Assembly (NCBI GenBank): GCA_963585895.1
Contig: OY757904.1
Location: forward strand, 89,605,168-89,669,167
DNA length: 64,000 bases
DNA from: Sepioteuthis lessoniana
Lineage: Eukaryota; Mollusca; Cephalopoda; Myopsida; Loliginidae
Reading direction: 5' to 3'
The notes below the pieces were generated by a model. It ran no database searches. It was not told where the DNA came from and saw only the letters and a program-made list of their open reading frames with translations. Of the stretch, positions 10,830 through 21,195 are shown one piece after another; the first letter of the stretch is position 1; each line of letters begins with the position of its first letter. A program made the translations under genes and the position numbers.

Positions 10830-12016
10830 TTGCAGTGGCTCTTTGCCGGTTTATGGGTACTGACCTGACAGGTGTGGCAGTTCTTGATGTTTTCTTCTAC
10901 TAGAGGCTGCATGTTTTTGAACAAGACCTTTTCTCGGAGGAGAGCCATGGTTCTCACAATGCCTTGGTGTCCAGCATGTGCTATTTTGGCAGCTCTGTTT
11001 TGTAGTGCTTCAGGCAGTACTATCCGGTGCCCTTTGAGGATGATGCTATCCTTGTGTGCAAGTGATAGTTCGGCACGATTGGCGTGCAGAGTGTGGAATG
11101 TTGCTTTGTTTATGCCATCCTCGACACCATGCCATTTGTTGGTAAGGATGGCTTGGATGACGGTGGTGAGTGTCTTGTCTTTTGCCGTTTCCATTGCAAC
11201 TTCATCAATTGTCATTGCTTTGGGGGTTGAGGTTGAGAGGATGTAGTTTATATATTCCTCTGCTATTTTTTGTTCTCTGTCGCTTGGTGGTAGGTGCGTT
11301 GGATGGCGGCTGAGATAGTCAGCTGGGTTGTCATGGCCTGGTCTGTATATGACGGTCATGTCGTATGGTTGCGTTCTCAAAACCCAGCGTTCAATGCTTG
11401 CTGATAATTGGGAGCGGGTGTTGTTAAAAATGGATGTTAGGGGTTTGTGGTCTGTAAAGACAGTGAATGGAGCTCCAAAGATATATATGTAAAAGTGTTC
11501 ACACGCCCATGTGATCGCGAGTGCTTCACGTTCTGTTTGGGAGTATCTCTGTTCAACTGCGGATAGAGCACGACTTGCAAATTGTACTATCCGTCCATTT
11601 TGTGACAGCACGGAAGAAATGCCTACCGGACTGGCATCCGTATGTATTTCAGTGTGTTTGTTCGGGTCAAAGTAGGCAAGTGAGCATGCTCTGCTCAGTG
11701 CCTCCTTAATGTTTTTTAGACAATCAGTGTGGCGTTCAGTCCAGGACCACTGTGTGTTTTTTTTTGTTAGTTGACATCGTTCATGGGTGAGGGTTGCATA
11801 GTTTGGAATGAATTCTGCCCTACAGAAGTTAGTCATCCCCAACAAGCTTCTGACTTCTGATGCGTTTTTAGGGTCGGGTAATCCAAGGATTGCTTTTATT
11901 TTGAGGTCGCTTGGGCTGATGCCTTCATTACCGAAGGTGTGTCCAAGGAATTCCAGTGACCTCTTGTTGTACTCACATTTGCTGCTATTTAGGGTGAATC
12001 CTTTTTCGCGGAGTTG
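10670..12016 (-). pseudogene. Gypsy-1 RNase H and integrase zinc domain
   Basis: The longest frame in the window (391 aa, 11845-10670) starts inside the RT-RNase H connection. It shows AYFDPNKHTEIHTDASPVGI (RNase H first Asp), FASRALSAVEQRYSQTEREA, FTVFTDHKPL, and then the integrase HHCC domain with HAGHQG and CHTCQ. Upstream (12016-11846) the RT thumb reads GFTLNSSKCEYNKRSLEFLG. The frame shifts near 10830 before the DDE core. The full polyprotein would make and insert cDNA in the nucleus. Confidence 0.92.
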
Positions 12017-12460
12017 ACACCGAAAAAAAGTCTTTTATATCTGTACAGGGCCAGGTGTGTTGCAAAGGTGGTTATATATCGGGATTCTTCAGCTAGTTCC
12101 AATTGGTTTTAGCCTTGGTTAAGATCCAATTTGCTGAAAACATTAGCTCCTGATAGAATAGTTTTCAGTTCATTGAGTGTGGGGGTTGGGTGTCGTTTCC
12201 TTTTGATAGCTTTGTTTGCCGCCTTCATGTCAATGCAAATCCTGATTTTATTTTGACCCTTTTTGGGTACTACAACAATAGGAGATACTCATGGGGTTGG
12301 TCCGTCTGCCTTTTCAATCACTCCCAGTTTCTCATCTTTGGCTATTAACTCTTCTATATCCTTCCTTACGTGAAAGAGGACCCTGCGGTATCTCTGGGCG
12401 ATGGGTGGTATGTTTTCATCTATGTGTTGGTGAACTTTTTTCTCTTTGAGTTTACCCAGA
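12017..12460 (-). pseudogene. Gypsy-1 reverse transcriptase, palm deleted
   Basis: The minus strand reads VLFHVRKDIEELIAKDEKLG, then GVIEKADGPTP, a TGA stop at about 12286, then SPIVVVPKKG, RICIDM, a further stop at about 12112, and FATHLALYRYKRLFFGVNSA. It then jumps directly into the thumb (LREKGFTL) at about 12020. About 55-60 residues, including the YxDD catalytic box, are absent at this junction, where the plus strand reads ttcgcggagttgac. The enzyme would be inactive even without the stops. Confidence 0.85.
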
Positions 12461-13789
12461 CCATTGAACAGTTCTGCGTAGTCCTCTAGAAGTTTAAGAG
12501 TGGGGAGTGGGGTCTGTGCATCAGAGTTACTGATGTGGTTGACTGAATGAGTGTTTGCTGACAGGAGTTTGAGCCTTTTACATGTTTCCCAGCCAATAAT
12601 GGGTTTTTCTGGGTTCTTTATAACATGTATGTCCGCTTGGCAGGAGATGCTACTAAACTTTAGAAGTGTGTTGAATTGACCTAGGACTGGGGTGGCTTCC
12701 TTGACACCGAATCCAGATATTACGGTTTTTGTGGGTCGGAGGAGGGGTGTTGGTCTTAGGGATTTGTAATCTGCCTCAGACAAAATGTTTATGGTGGCGC
12801 CAGAGTCAGCTAACACATTGAACATTTGATCGCCATCACCAAAAGATAAGTCAAAGTAAGGAAGGTTTTTCACTTTACCTGTATGGAATACATATTCCGT
12901 GTCACTGCCGCTGTTTGAGTCTCGTTGATGGTCCTCAATGTAATTTACCGGTCGTCGACTGGTTTGAGCTTGAGTGCGTGGGAGGCGGTTTGTTCTTCGC
13001 CGTCTGTCCTCGTCATTTAGTTTTCTGAAACAGACAGAGGCGAAATGTCCCCATCTCCGGCAATAGGCACACTGGTTCTGGAATGCAGGGCAGGATGTCG
13101 GTCCCCGTTCATGTGGGTATTTCCCATTGCAATTTCTGCACCGGTTTTGCTGGGGGCGTTTGCGTGGCCATTGTTGTTCATGCGTGACTTTGTTGGCTAC
13201 TGCATTAATGGATGTGGTAGGTTTTGTAGTAGAGTTGGCGTATTCTAAGCGCATCTGTTCCATTTGTTTGGATATGGTTTCTGTCATTTTGGCATAGTTT
13301 ATTAGATCGCCTAGGAGCGTGTTTGGGTTCATCAGTCCCTTTTGGCGAACTTTTTCTGATAAACAGCCCGTTATTAGCTGGGATTTTATTTCTGCATTTC
13401 TGTCCGTGAAACGGCACATAGCTGCTGCCTCTTTTAATTCCCGATGAAAGTCCTCTATGTTTGGGGTGGTTTTTTTTTTTTTTTTTTTCGGAATATAAAT
13501 CGGTTATACTCAGTGTTGTTTTCTGGGTTGAAGTGGTTTTGCACAGCCAGGACGAGCTTATCGAAGTGTGTTTCGTTTTTTTCTGGTGTGGTTTGTTCAG
13601 ACGGTAGTTCGTCAATGAGATTATTTACTTCTTCGCCAACAAAAGTTAAAAGTATAGCTTTTTCCGTTTATCGTCTTCTATTTTGTACGCAGTGAAATAA
13701 TTTCTCAGTCTGTTGACATATTTTGTCCATTTTGCTGCTTTGTTTTCTGATTCGTAGTCAAATTTTGGGTAATGTGGTAAAGCGGCCAT
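12461..13789 (-). pseudogene. Gypsy-1 gag and aspartic protease
   Basis: Gag probably starts at the ATG complementary to 13787-13789 (MAALPHYPKFDYESENKAAK). A frameshift lies near 13660 and another at the 18-T run near 13470-13488. The frame 13419-12289 then carries two zinc-binding clusters (CRNCNGKYPHERGPTSC and CAYCRRWGHFASVC) and the protease active-site motif ADSGATINIL near 12790-12830. Gag packages RNA; the protease cuts the polyprotein. Two frameshifts make it a pseudogene. Confidence 0.9.
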
Positions 13790-13870
13790 GTTAGTTTGTT
13801 TTTTTTTCGGCACGTGGGCAGGTTTGTTCTTTTCTTTTTTTTTTTTTGTTGTTTTTGGTGAGTAAACGAC

Positions 13871-13886
13871 TCTTTCTTCGTCGCCA
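13871..13886 (-). other. Gypsy-1 primer-binding site
   Basis: The minus strand just after the 5' LTR reads TGGCGACGAAGAAAGA. It begins with TGG, complementary to a tRNA 3' CCA, one base from the LTR end. The TGGCGACGA type is common among Mag-like Gypsy elements. The tRNA itself cannot be assigned without a tRNA set. Confidence 0.8.
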
Positions 13887-13887
13887 A

Positions 13888-14103
13888 TGTAAAGTCTTTA
13901 TATCTGAGGTAATGGATACTTGCGAGGTATGGACTATTACCAAGATGAATCGATAAGATGAATGATGATTAAAGACAGAGGGAAACAAACATCTGCTGCT
14001 ATTCTGGTACATTCCTTTATTGACCAAATCCCCCGGATGTAGTAGGGGCCGTAACCCCTGTGGCATCAGAGGTTATTTCCCTTTTGTTAGTTAGGATATT
14101 ACA
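13888..14103 (-). repeat. Gypsy-1 5' LTR
   Basis: Direct repeat of 9455-9672, carrying the element's promoter side. It ends on the plus strand in gttaggatattaca and is followed by the ACGCT target duplication at 14104-14108. It differs from its partner mainly in its first ten bases and at a few scattered positions. Confidence 0.93.
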
Positions 14104-14108
14104 ACGCT

Positions 14109-14642
14109 AAATATAACAACTCCAAAAACGAATAAAAATCCTGCTCAGTTATATGCGGTAACAAAGTATACCATCTGATGTCGAGACTTTTATCCCTAAA
14201 TAAAACAGGGGACAAAAATTAGAAATTACTAAGTCGCGTGAAATCGTATTTCAACCCTGAACCAACTGTTATTGTACCGAGTTGCAAATTTTACATGAGA
14301 AGTCGCCAGAGGGAGGAGTCCATATCGGATTTTGTCACAGAACTCCGAAGCATAAACGAAGACAGTCGCTTCGGGGCTTTTTCTAAATGAAATGTTGAGA
14401 GATAAACTCGACGAAGGAGTAAACAACGACAGAATAAAGAGGTGGTTACTAGCTGAAAAAGACAGTAACTTTTCAAAAAGCCTTTAACATTGCTGTGGAT
14501 ATGGAGTCAGCGATAAAAATCTGCCGGATATCAAGGCAAAAGAGACCGAGATCTATAAAGTTTATGTTAAGCAAAACAGAAAAATCTTTAAGCCTAAACC
14601 TTGTGCATCAAATGTTAAAAATGAAAAGGATGAATATCCTAG

Positions 14643-14679
<37 letters not shown>

Positions 14680-15063
14680 GGTCCCACTGCCCAAGTAAGA
14701 GCAAATTTCGTTTTGCTACATGATATCACTGTGAACACCGGGGATATATTTTTGAAAAATGTTTTCAGAAAAAAATACCACGGAGACCACCCTGTCCGCC
14801 AAATAGAATCTGACAGCGATTCTATTATTTCTGAAGAAATAGGCGAATTCTTCATTGCACACAAAATTAGTACAGCTGGAAAAGTTTATCTTTATTACTT
14901 GGAGATGAAAGTAAACAATGCGAATGTATCCATGGAAATAGATTGTGGAGGAATTAGTACTTTCCGTAGTTTACGGGAGTTACTTTCAGATTTCGTTTCC
15001 ACAAATGCAACACAAATTTTGCAAACTCGTAAACAAATGGAATGTGACTACAACAAACATTAA
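14109..15063 (+). pseudogene. Gypsy-2 gag and protease relic, target of Gypsy-1
   Basis: Shifting frames give FNPEPTVIVPSCKFYMRSRQ (near 14255), ESISDFVTELRSINEDS, and later KPKPCASNVKNEKDEYPR (near 14590). The zinc-knuckle Cys run is replaced by a (TG)n array (14644-14673) translating as alternating Val and Cys. The open frame 14647-15063 continues with HGDHPVRQIESDSDS, EEIGEFFIAHKIST and a protease-like MEIDCGGIST, where the usual DTGA-type motif is altered. It is a K02A2.6-type Gypsy fragment; no RT follows. Confidence 0.8.
14644..14673 (+). repeat. (TG)n microsatellite inside a zinc-knuckle region
   Basis: About 15 TG units in the Gypsy-2 gag relic, exactly where the Cys codons (TGY) of the first zinc knuckle are expected. 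The array appears to have expanded from tgt codons. Confidence 0.85.
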
Positions 15064-15836
15064 GAAACAAGCAATTTAATGATCAAAACAAATAGGGTAA
15101 AAATAATTAAAATACAATGTTCATTTTATGTGCGTGTGTGTGTATGTAGAAAATACAAATATGGCCAGTTCTGTAAAAAAAAAATGATTTGTTCGCCCGT
15201 GTGCACGTGTGTACATGTTGGGAAAGTCTATTGAATCAATGTGTCCATTGCTGGCTGAAGTAAAGAGGATAAAAACTGACTTTACTTACGTACATGTGTA
15301 TGCGTGTGTGTATATATGTGAGGGACTGTAAGTATGGGCCTTTTGTTTTCTCAAGTCCACACGTGCGTTTTTATGAACTTTGGCGACAACGTGTCGCGTT
15401 CCGGTAGTCGGCAAAAGAACGTCGCATGCTTCTTCTCTGTGTGTCTTGTGTGTGATGCCTTCTGCAGTCTGTCGTCCTTGCCTCTGGTAGTGGAATGCCC
15501 TAGTTTATTGAATTCTTCGTTATTTATACTTTTTTGGGAAAATAAAGTGCATCAAAAATAGGATTTTGTTAAGTTTTATTGCGGGCCCTAAAATTCAAGC
15601 GCGCGGACATTTCTTGACCAATCAGATTCGTATAATTTCTTATTTATTTTGGAGCCTTAATATTTTTCTGTTAATTAATTTCTGAGCCGGATTTTCTAGA
15701 ATGTTCTCATTTTGTGTTTTTATCTGATTGGTTGAAAAATATAAAAGTGTAACTTCAATGTTAATGCGATTTTGATCCGAATTTTCTAGAATGTTCTTAT
15801 CTATGTTTTGGGGGTTGATTATTTTAAGGCTAAAAA
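15064..15836. other. Non-coding spacer with promoter-like inverted CCAAT motif
   Basis: No gene recognised. The open frame at 15334-15561 (75 aa) has no family signature. Two copies of an 11-bp word face each other (accaatcagat at 15617-15627 and atctgattggt at 15722-15732). A TATA-like aaatataaaagtg follows at about 15737. The word ttttctagaatgttct occurs twice (about 15692 and 15780), giving an ~88-bp direct repeat. This could be part of an LTR U3 region. Confidence 0.45.
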
Positions 15837-16200
15837 ATGTGTATTCTATTAGATACAGGAGCGTTCATTTCACTAATAAGGCTCCCAACATGGGACCAGT
15901 TTGGGAAAAAAGAATATTTGAAGTCTACTAAGTTACATCTAAAATCATTTACTGGGAATGATATACCCGAAAAAGGGCAAATCAAAGTACCAGTTCATTT
16001 AGGAATTATGAAGCAGAGTTTTAGTAGCAGGAAATTCACCAACATTTTTTGGTCGATATTAGCTAAAACACCAAAAATTACCATGGCAAGATATTTTTAG
16101 AGTATATTTTGTTCACATTACAGACACAACAGATTCAGGACAATTAATGTCCCAATATCAGATTGTTTTTAACAAGAAATAAAGTAAAGGCAATCAAAAA
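15837..16200 (+). pseudogene. Gypsy-3 retropepsin relic
   Basis: The frame opens with MCILLDTGAFISLIRLPTWD: an intact aspartic-protease DTGA motif. It continues with LHLKSFTGNDIPEKGQIKVP, a conserved flap and post-flap region of Gypsy proteases. Near 16110-16150 the text FVHITDTTDSGQLMSQYQ continues the polyprotein towards RT before it breaks off. The protease would process Gag-Pol. Frameshifts follow at about 16030 and 16100. Confidence 0.8.
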
Positions 16201-16220
16201 ATTACTGCGTCCCACTAATA

Positions 16221-16455
16221 TTGAGGAATTGTAAGCTTTTTGAGGGAATATTGAATTATTACGCACGTGACGTTACTAACATTTTCCAATGTTTTAGCAA
16301 AGTTTCATCAACTGCTTGGAAAAGAACAAGAAAACGAAGTGAACTTCACAATGTTATATCAGCGTATGGTTGCAAGGAAAGAAATAAGCACAGTTGCAAA
16401 AACAAAGAACTCGAAGGCACGTAAAAATTCTAACAATTGTATTGGAAACAAATGA
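16221..16455 (+). pseudogene. Gypsy-3 RT thumb/connection fragment
   Basis: Two overlapping frames share one ancestral sequence: LFEGILNYYARDVTNI in one, then VLAKFHQLLGKEQENEVNF and QRMV in the other. This is the region between the RT thumb and RNase H of Gypsy Pol. It follows almost directly on the protease tail, so the fingers and palm have been lost. Confidence 0.75.
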
Positions 16456-16459
16456 GTAA

Positions 16460-17707
16460 AAGGTTCAAATAGCTGGGTTTGTAAAAACGTGATGACATGT
16501 AATTAAAAAGTAGAAAAAATGTTCTATGCTTGATAGTGGTCGGATTGATGAACTTACGCGTACGCAGTCAATCAGATGTTATGGGTGCAGAAAGGATAGG
16601 GGTGTTCTGTGATTTACGGGTTAGTCGCTCCCTTCAAAGCGGAGAAGAGGAAAGTCAATGTCGGTGATGCATGGTTTCGAGTTTCGCTTCTATCACTGTC
16701 TGTCTGTCTGTCTGTCTGTTTCTCATTTAGAGTTCTGGTCTGCAGACTGTCGTCTGCCTTCTCCTGATCTGGCTCCGCTGTCGAGAAATTTGTCTTTTAT
16801 ATCGTTTTTCTCTTCTGATCGGATCAGATTGGGTTTTCATTGTTTTTTACCGCGAAGGTTACGGATTGGCCGAAAAATTACTTTTAATTATTCTTATTTT
16901 TTGACAAATTTTAACGACATTTTCCTATGCGCCGAACCTATGCGTTGAAACCCCTTTTTTCCATTTTAAAGAAAGTCTTAGCACCGATAACATGCGGTGA
17001 ATGCTCTCGTGGGCGCTAGTTGCTATCAATACTTTGTGTGTACGATAAATTAGAAAGAGATCTCTTTCGGTCAACAACAACAAAAATAAACTTGGGGAAA
17101 AGGCAAAACGGTTATTGAATTCTGACAAATTGCTTATGCATTCCCATCCAAACAAAGAGGTTACTGTGTAGCGCTTCGACACAAAATAGATGTTTGTATC
17201 ATCACGGTTCTAACTGGATTATGAGTGTAGGTTTCAGTCGGACCTCGTTGTGACCACAACGTCAGAAGAAGTGACGAATACATACAACAACCTCTGTTGG
17301 TTCTTTTGATACGAAGTTTCTTTGCTACAATCCTTTCCTGGTGGTCGCCGAGAAGGGGGAAACAAAGTATGAACTGAATCAACCATTTTAGATAGAGAGA
17401 AATAAACCGTCGCAGGACGGGAGAGAGACAAACACTGACCTTGGTATTATTTTTTGCAGTCGGTGACCACAAAGTGGGTGCCTTAATTTTCGGCCGGTCT
17501 TCACATCTCCGCGGCTGGTCTCTAATTATCTTTCTTTTCCTGTGTTCTATCCCGCGTCCACTCTAACGGCCGCTCCGTTTGTGTTTCTTCCAGCCCAGCA
17601 AAGCCCGTCGGCAGATTGCTCCTGATACATTTCTATTTTTAACTTGGGCGTCTGCAGCTATCATGACTACAGTTCATTTTCCCATTCGTTTCTCCCTTAT
17701 GATCGTG

Positions 17708-17763
<56 letters not shown>

Positions 17764-18000
17764 TTTCTAATCCCCAGTGGTTGACTTCTAAGTCTACCCA
17801 GGAAACAACTTGCTACTAAAACAATCACTCAGTGTCCCTATTTATATTATAACTGTCGCCTGTGATGCTTCTACAAATGGGCTGGAAGAAGTGTTGTCTC
17901 ACATCATGGAAGATGGATCTAAGAGATCCATTTTTTTTTGGTCAATGACTCTTGTACATGATGAACAATCTGTGCCCAGTTAATAAAAATCTCTATCCAT
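16460..18000. other. Non-coding interval inside Gypsy-3
   Basis: No pol homology and no recognisable gene. It holds a (CTGT)n array at 16696-16719 and a long (CT)n array at 17708-17761. Minus-strand open frames around 16925-17472 lack family features. The interval has moderate GC with words such as ccgcggctgg (17508) and cggccgctcc (17566); it may be a separate insertion or old promoter sequence. Confidence 0.4.
17708..17761 (+). repeat. (CT)n microsatellite
   Basis: An uninterrupted CT array of about 27 units, long enough to be unstable in length. Confidence 0.95.
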
Positions 18001-18029
18001 ATAGTCAGCCTTTCAAATTGTATACTGAG

Positions 18030-18520
18030 CATAAGCCCTTGTTAGGATATTTTAAGGAAATAAAAGAATACCTAAAATCAGTTCTACAAGGATTCAGAGC
18101 TGAGCTGTAATCTTGTTAGCGTATTCTTGCCTGCTTGTGTATCGTGAAAGTAAGCAAAATGGAATTGCTGACTGCTTAAACCGTTTTCCATTGCCGACCA
18201 ACATTAAAGAAATTCCCGTATCGGAGGAAAGCATCATGTTGTTAGAACACCTCGATCAAACCCCGGTTACTTATCAAGAGATTGCAAAGTTGACAAAGAA
18301 GGATACTGTTTTACTTACAATATGGGTGACCTGACAAGTGCCATTTCAGAAGAAAGGCGTCTCTATATTGCAAGGAGGCATAAACTTAGGATTGTGAAAA
18401 ATTTTATTTTGTGAGGAAAAGGAATTATTGTGCCCCAGTAAGAACAAAAACAACTCATAGAAGCATTCCGTAAGGGACACACATGAACGTTTAAAATGAT
18501 GTACTTTAGCAGAAAATATT
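18030..18520 (+). pseudogene. Gypsy-3 RNase H end and integrase linker
   Basis: The sequence gives LYTEHKPLLGYFKE (the RNase H 'TDHKPL' region with Asp replaced by Glu) near 18017. The frame at 18113-18334 reads YREGKQNGIADCLNRF-like text (here YRESKQNGIADCLNRFPLPT) and EIAKLTKKDTVLLTIW. Later text RKGHT and KYFWW-like words near 18475-18530 start the integrase zinc domain. A stop at 18333 and frame changes mark decay. Confidence 0.8.
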
Positions 18521-18606
18521 TTTGGTGACCAAATCTTGACAAATATATAAATTCAAATGCATAGTACTATGCCAACAGCATCTCCCGTAAATACTATTGC
18601 CTTCAA

Positions 18607-19499
18607 TAAGTTTCCAGACTTTTTTTTACAGGCATTTAAAATTGCCGTAGACTCTTGAAAATTCAGTATGTTATTACTATACATCTTATGAGGTGACTGA
18701 CCAATTTTTATGATTTCAGATTCAAATGAACAGCAACAGCAGGAATTGGAATACACCCTACTAAAGCCTGATTGTCATAGCTAGTGAATTTCAAAAATGC
18801 AATCTGGACGTGAGGACACTTTAGAAGAACGATATGCAATAAAATTCTGTTTTAAACTTGGAAAAAATGCCACAGAAACGTATGGAATGCTTCAGACTGC
18901 TTTTTGAGCATCTTGCATGAATCGAGCATCAGTTTTTGAGTGGTATAAGAGATTGAAGGAAGGCAGGGAGTCTGGGAGGGATGATGAGAGGTGTGGGAAG
19001 AGTAAGGAAGTCAATTCACCACAGTTGATTGGTCAAAGGGTTAGGGTTAGGGTTACTATGTTGAGGTTTCAAGGGAGTTCAGCAAGAGATTCCTAGGGAA
19101 GAGGCCAGCACTCTTCAAATCGGGTCAGTGGCATTTCAACCAGGACAATGCACCAGTCCACAACTCCATCCTTGTCATAGACTATTTGACCAAGATAGGC
19201 ATCAAGACACTTCCACACCCTTCCTATAGTCCAGACCTTGCTTCCTGTGACTTTTGGTTATTCCCAAAGCACAAGGAAAAACTTAGAGGCTGTCGTTATG
19301 AGATAATTGAGGAGATGAAAGAGGCTGTGACGAAGGTCATTGACACGCTCACACAAGAGGTCTTCCATGGGGCCTTCCAGAAGTTCTTGGAACGGTACAA
19401 CAAGTGCATTGCAGCCAGAGGAGATTATTTCGAGGGGACTAGAGTTTCATGCGTGTACTTTCAATAAAAGTGCCCATACGAAAAAAGTCTGGAAACTTA
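18607..19499 (+). mobile_element. Internally deleted mariner transposon
   Basis: Perfect 17-bp terminal inverted repeats, AGTTTCCAGACTTTTTT, occupy 18609-18625 and 19481-19497 (complement). Each is flanked by the TA dinucleotide (18607-18608 and 19498-19499) that mariners duplicate on insertion. At 889 bp the element is shorter than the ~1.3 kb usual for autonomous mariners because the middle of the transposase gene is missing. It sits inside the Gypsy-3 integrase, so it is younger than that element. Confidence 0.92.
18795..19467 (+). pseudogene. Mariner transposase relic (FLJ37770/SETMAR-like family)
   Basis: The N-terminal DNA-binding part reads LEERYAIKFCFKLGKNATET, ASVFEWYKRLKEGRESG and LIGQRVRVRVTMLRF, interrupted by a TGA near 18907. 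It then jumps to ALFKSGQWHFNQDNAPVHNS and, in the frame 19186-19467, SYSPDLASCDFWLFPKHKEK. The second and third acidic residues of the mariner D,D34D triad are visible (QDNAPVH and SPDLASCD). The segment with the first Asp is deleted at about 19065. The C-terminus ends YFEGTRVSCVYFQ, typical of the family. Inactive. Confidence 0.9.
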
Positions 19500-19559
19500 T
19501 TGTATGCTCTTTCTACTTGAGAGATTCCAGAGGAGTGGTTTAGATTGCATATCGAATGT

Positions 19560-19860
19560 ACTGATCCATTCAAATGACAAATGTTCCTTGTGATTGTTGA
19601 TGCGCAGAGCAAAAGTATCGGTATCTATATCATTAATTCAGCCACTACAACTTCAACCATTGCGATTTTACTGCGATGTTTTACAATACATGAGATTCCA
19701 GAGATTATTATTTCAGACAATGCTGCTTATTTTTTTTTCTTGAGCAATTTCAGGGTCTCATTATAAGATGGATTAAAGCACGTTACAATTCCTTAACATC
19801 TATCATTTAATGGATTAGTAGAATGATACTTGCGTATTTTCAGTTCGTGAATGTATGAAG
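19560..19860 (+). pseudogene. Gypsy-3 integrase core fragment
   Basis: The frame 19581-19766 reads MFLVIVDAQSKSIGIYIINS, then ILLRCFTIHEIPEIIISDNA. The first core Asp lies just upstream (ECTDPFK) and the second in SDNA. Text with LSFNGLVE near 19800 contains the Glu region. The order matches the Gypsy integrase DDE core. A stop at about 19766 and a T run near 19731 disrupt it. Confidence 0.8.
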
Positions 19861-20578
19861 CCACAGTAGGGATCCCCCCACCAAAAAACAACAAAAACAA
19901 TTATGACAAATCGCAGTTACAAATGGAACTAAATATAGTCAAAGATTTTGCAAACCTCCAAGCCATTTAAAAGACTACGTCACTTGAACTACATATTTAA
20001 CCAATATCAAGAATGCTTTGTAATGTCGGAGGGTTATGGTGTTGACGACTTGAAGGTTGTCTTCGTAAATTTGTCGTATCTGAGTTCTATAACTCACAGC
20101 TACAATTATTTGAGTATGAGAGCTAACAATTAGGACTCTTATCGAAGAGGAAATTTATAATGTTTTAATATTTCCTCATGCTAAACAATATGCTACAATT
20201 CACGACGAATTAACATATATTATTGCCAGAGCAAAGTTACTAGAACGAATACAAGAGCTTATAAAGGGTTCAATGAAAGAATTTGGGTATGAGTTGGGAG
20301 TCCTTAATGGAATGGAAGTTGTTGTGTGAAGACGTACATCAAAGCATTGTTTCATGCACCATACGACGCGAGGTTTGTTGGTGGCGAAAGCTGTCTCTGT
20401 CCGTGAAACGCTCATACTTATGTGTATTTCTAGTTTTAGAGACAAGCCCAAAGAGAATTTTGCGAGCTCTTCTTTGCATGATACTCTTGTCACTAAACCT
20501 AGCGGCCATTAGAAGTCCTATTTGGAAGGCAAGGGATGTAATCCCTACTGGTTGAATCTAAAGATAGAGAAGCGTTAT

Positions 20579-20636
<58 letters not shown>

Positions 20637-21195
20637 CACTCTTTAAAAAGAAAACCGTAAATAAATTGAATTATTGTTTCTAATCTATTATCCAGAATCC
20701 AACATTTATTCAGTGTACCCCTATTATAAATAAAGGCTGTGTTTTTACCCTACCTCCGTATTTATATCCAATCTATTACAAGTGATACATCTTTGTTTTA
20801 TTTATTTGTTTGTACATTACATTAGAATTGATGACAATTTACTTTTTGTTCTATTCTCTATAATCACCAATTTTTTTAATCAATAAAAACATCTTTATTT
20901 TTCGACACCTGACAAAAATATCAACAAACTTGAATTAATTTTGATTACGCATAGGCATATTTCATCCCACAGAACAATCAGAAGCTTAGGAAACCAACGA
21001 CTATAACCGTTACGCGATGCTGGACAATTCAGAGTGAATTTTGGGGACTTATAAACTTCATGTTCTTACCTGACTAGAATTACTACTATTATGTATGATT
21101 TTTTTTGTTCCCTAAGCTTCTAAGGAGACAATCATCTGGAGGTTGCAGGTTCAATCCTGACTGCAGGCGATTAATATTACAGTAATACTTAACAC
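19861..21195. other. Non-coding interval with (TTA)n array
   Basis: No supported gene. Open frames on both strands at 20200-20555 overlap each other and have no recognisable domain. A (TTA)n array spans 20581-20636. At 20720-20780 lies a short copy of the dispersed repeat also seen near 8575. The sequence near 21120-21170 (ggttgcaggttcaatcctgactgca, split here as a B-box-like ggttcaatcc at 21147) may be a tRNA-like remnant without a clear A box. Confidence 0.45.
20581..20636 (+). repeat. (ATT)n microsatellite
   Basis: About 18 uninterrupted trinucleotide units. Confidence 0.95.

Larger units (their letters stand above)
9450..14108 (-). mobile_element. Complete Gypsy LTR retrotransposon (Gypsy-1) with target duplication
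   Basis: Two LTRs of 218 and 216 bp (9455-9672 and 13888-14103) begin TG and end ACA on the plus strand and differ at roughly ten positions. They are flanked by the perfect 5-bp duplication ACGCT (9450-9454 and 14104-14108). Between them on the minus strand lie, in order, a primer-binding site, gag, aspartic protease, reverse transcriptase, RNase H and integrase, then a polypurine tract. The coding capacity resembles the Mag/K02A2.6 group. It is defective: stops, frameshifts and loss of the RT catalytic block. Confidence 0.93.
15837..19860 (+). mobile_element. Gypsy-3 relic (protease to integrase) with nested mariner
   Basis: Plus-strand Gypsy pol pieces occur in order: protease (15837-16100), RT-RNase H connection (16221-16455), RNase H end and linker (18030-18520) and integrase core (19560-19830). 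The RT palm is missing between about 16170 and 16220. The stretch 16460-18000 contains no pol sequence and may be an insertion. A mariner splits the integrase zinc region at 18607. It is distinct from Gypsy-2, since both carry a protease. Confidence 0.75.

Noticed and set aside
10872-11246. Plus-strand 124-residue open frame
   Set aside because: It is the antisense shadow of the Gypsy-1 integrase/RNase H frame and has no domain of its own.
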